The position numbers were made by a program, and so were the translations under genes. Below the pieces are notes generated by a model that had not been told where the DNA came from, searched no databases, and saw only the letters and a list, made by a program, of their open reading frames with translations. This document shows, piece after piece, positions 5,407-6,828 of a stretch of DNA of 6,828 bases (position 1 is its first letter; every line of letters begins with the position of its first letter). Source of the DNA: Candidatus Bathyarchaeota archaeon (lineage in GTDB: Archaea; Thermoproteota; Bathyarchaeia; Bathyarchaeales; Bathycorpusculaceae); assembly GCA_030589055.1 (NCBI GenBank), contig JAUUWK010000058.1, positions 1 to 6,828 of the forward strand. Reading direction: 5' to 3'.

Positions 5407-5618
5407 GTAATTAAAACAAACAGAGTTTTTCAAGATGTTTTCAGGAACATTAAAATAAGGTTGAATCGGCATTTTCACGGGGGTTTAGAGCGCGCGCCTC
5501 ATCATGCCTCTTCTTAACCTCTCACCTTTCAATGTAGATTTTGTGAAAACTTTTATCAAAAGAGTGCGTATACAAAAGAACTCCTAGCTCAAAGAGGTAG
5601 CTCAAGTTGGGACACTAA
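5407..5618 (+). promoter_or_regulatory. Leader region of the flavoprotein gene
   Basis: No gene is recognised here. CTTTTATC near 5549-5556 and GTATAC near 5568-5573 are TATA-like. From the first, transcription would start near 5582. TAGCTCAA occurs twice, at 5585-5592 and 5598-5605, a 13-base step that could be a regulator site or an mRNA element. GAGGT at 5594-5598 is too far (20 bases) from the ATG to be its ribosome site. Only a weak GGGA at 5609-5612 precedes it. The third GCGCGCGC octamer also lies here, at 5490. Confidence 0.35.
5490..5497. repeat. GCGCGCGC octamer, copy 3 (non-coding)
   Basis: An exact octamer in the gene-free region upstream of the flavoprotein, followed by C as in copy 2. 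No gene fragment is recognisable on either side. Confidence 0.65.
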
Positions 5619-6686
5619 ATGAGAATTGCCATAATAGGCTCTGGAATGGCAGGTGTATCATGTGCCAGAGCATTACATAGTTTTGGTCATGAAGTTGAGA
5701 TTTTTGAGATGATGTCTAAAGATAGCCCTACTAGACCAAGACAGATGGAAGGTAGTGCTCATTTTCTGGATAATGTCCCCAAGCTGTACCCTGATCAGAA
5801 TTTGAAGACCCTCGAGATACGTTCTCCAAGTCACACAATATTGCTTAAGGGCAACATAGGCTTTTTCTATGAAGTTGGTGGAGAAACAGGTATTGAAGCC
5901 AGAGAAAGAAGACTCATTGAAGAGTCCATCTCTATTAATTATTCTAGGAGGGTGGAAAAGAAAGAGCAATTAGAAGGCCAATTTGATATAGTTGTTGCTG
6001 CTGATGGTTACAGCTCAAGAATTGCATTGGAAGCAGGTCTTAGGTCAAAAACGCCTACACAAGTTGGAATAGGGGTGGGCTTCACAGTTGAAGGTGACTT
6101 CAATCCTGAATGGACGACAATCTGGCTTAACAATCAACTTTCATTACATGGTTATGCCTACATTATACCTTTCTCAACAACTGAGGCTTCTTTGGTTTCA
6201 TTTTCAATTGGCAAGAATGTTCCTGTCAAAACCTACCGTAAGAGTCTGAGACAACTTGCTGTGTCAAGAGGTTGGAAGATTCTTGATGAATGGGTAGACT
6301 TTGAGAGCTGGTATGATTTCTCTTCTTATCAGAAAGATAACTTGTTTGTTGTTGGAAATGCTGGTTCATTTACAGACCCTGCTTTGGGGTTTGGGTTGAA
6401 ATGGGGGGTAAAATCTGCAAAGTTATGTGCTGAAGCAATCCACAAGAATCTTGATTATAATTTGCTTCTTGAAGATGAACTTCTACCGGAGTTCGGCTCT
6501 TGTCAAGTGCTAAGGAAATTCTTTGAAAGTGCTAGTGATCAAGATTATGATAGATTTGTAGGAAGCTTCAGGAATCCTCTTGTCAGAAACTTGGTTCAGT
6601 CTGGAAGACCTATCCTTCAAAAACTAGCGCTCACGCTCCTACTGCGTAGAGTCACTCAACTGTCCAAAAGGACGCTACTTAGGTGA
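5619..6686 (+). CDS. FAD-dependent oxidoreductase, geranylgeranyl-reductase-like
   Basis: A 355-residue flavoprotein of the PHBH/geranylgeranyl-reductase superfamily. The N-terminal Rossmann motif is GSGMAG (7-12, GxGxxG), with acidic E30 closing strand 2 (VEIFE) to bind the FAD ribose. VVAADGYSSR (125-134) is the superfamily DG motif, and VVGNAGSFTDPALGFGL (244-260) is the second FAD-phosphate motif. GYAYIIPF...VSFSIG (178-198) resembles the geranylgeranyl-reductase signature. In archaea such enzymes saturate isoprenoid lipid chains, but many relatives act on other substrates, so the role stays open. Asn247 replaces the usual Asp of the GD motif. It is somewhat short for the lipid reductases. 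The basic, leucine-rich tail (about 318-355) could touch the membrane. ATG 5619 aligns with the expected N-terminus although its ribosome site is weak. Confidence 0.88.
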   Translation: MRIAIIGSGMAGVSCARALHSFGHEVEIFEMMSKDSPTRPRQMEGSAHFLDNVPKLYPDQNLKTLEIRSPSHTILLKGNIGFFYEVGGETGIEARERRLIEESISINYSRRVEKKEQLEGQFDIVVAADGYSSRIALEAGLRSKTPTQVGIGVGFTVEGDFNPEWTTIWLNNQLSLHGYAYIIPFSTTEASLVSFSIGKNVPVKTYRKSLRQLAVSRGWKILDEWVDFESWYDFSSYQKDNLFVVGNAGSFTDPALGFGLKWGVKSAKLCAEAIHKNLDYNLLLEDELLPEFGSCQVLRKFFESASDQDYDRFVGSFRNPLVRNLVQSGRPILQKLALTLLLRRVTQLSKRTLLR

Positions 6687-6724
6687 CTGCGACTTAGACT
6701 AGCGAGCGCTCATCCGACTTGTGG

Positions 6725-6826
6725 CTAGATCCGTCTTCGCTTAATTTCTTGTGTATAAAGCACATGTGCCCTTCGATAGATCTCTGATTTGTCGCCGAAA
6801 AATGTTGGACCAGCAGCCTCAACGAC
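6725..6826 (-). CDS. C-terminal end of an unidentified protein
   Basis: A minus-strand frame enters from the right edge and ends at TAG 6727-6725, giving 33 residues that include GPTFFGDKSEIYRRAHVLYT followed by a basic QEIKRRRI end. The composition (aromatic, charged, helix-like, no odd residues) looks more protein-like than the other minus-strand frames. It would converge on the flavoprotein gene with 38 bases between the stops, a normal arrangement. The family was not recognised, and the fragment is too short to be certain it is coding. Confidence 0.4.
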   Translation of the reverse strand, partial: VVEAAGPTFFGDKSEIYRRAHVLYTQEIKRRRI

Positions 6827-6828
6827 AA

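Noticed and set aside
5296..5517. Plus-strand frame of 73 residues crossing the hairpins and the third octamer
   Set aside because: The translation is Arg/His-rich and without motifs, and the frame cuts across the structured region and the non-coding leader.
5673..5969. 98-residue minus-strand frame inside the flavoprotein gene
   Set aside because: It is antisense to the FAD-binding domain, with no ribosome site or motif.

Overview
The window looks like a piece of an archaeal chromosome, most likely from the Bathyarchaeia/Thermoproteota side. The main evidence is a threonyl-tRNA synthetase with the archaea-specific N-terminal editing domain. Archaeal-style TATA elements, Shine-Dalgarno-led genes with TTG and GTG starts, and a geranylgeranyl-reductase-like flavoprotein agree with this. 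The phylum placement is inferred from the look of the proteins; no search was run.

Layout, left to right. Positions 1-306 (+) hold the C-terminal end of a fold-type I (alanine/aspartate-type) aminotransferase. Facing it, about 363-765 (-), is a decayed remnant of a second, 2-aminoadipate/MocR-like aminotransferase. It has lost its N-terminal two thirds and carries a one-base frameshift. Positions 775-3853 are a leftward block: a 70-residue zinc-finger-like protein, thrS 23 bases after it, then ilvE (branched-chain aminotransferase, TTG start) behind its own probable promoter. A divergent intergenic region (3854-4045) separates this block from a rightward alpha/beta hydrolase (4046-4864). A class III nucleotide cyclase fragment (4880-5104, -) follows, cut immediately after its second metal-binding Asp.

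Positions 5138-5618 hold no confident protein gene, but 5171-5406 contain a run of strong stem-loops and five copies of GGAGCG. This looks like a structured RNA or the decayed right end of a transposon. A geranylgeranyl-reductase-family flavoprotein (5619-6686, +) follows, and the window ends in a short C-terminal coding fragment on the minus strand (6725-6826).

The intact genes are mostly housekeeping: threonine charging, branched-chain amino-acid transamination, a generic esterase-type hydrolase and an FAD reductase. The two points that most deserve follow-up are the structured element at 5171-5406 and three exact GCGCGCGC octamers. Two of the octamers sit where the homology of a broken gene stops. 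No CRISPR array, tRNA or rRNA was seen, and no complete defence or mobile system is visible.
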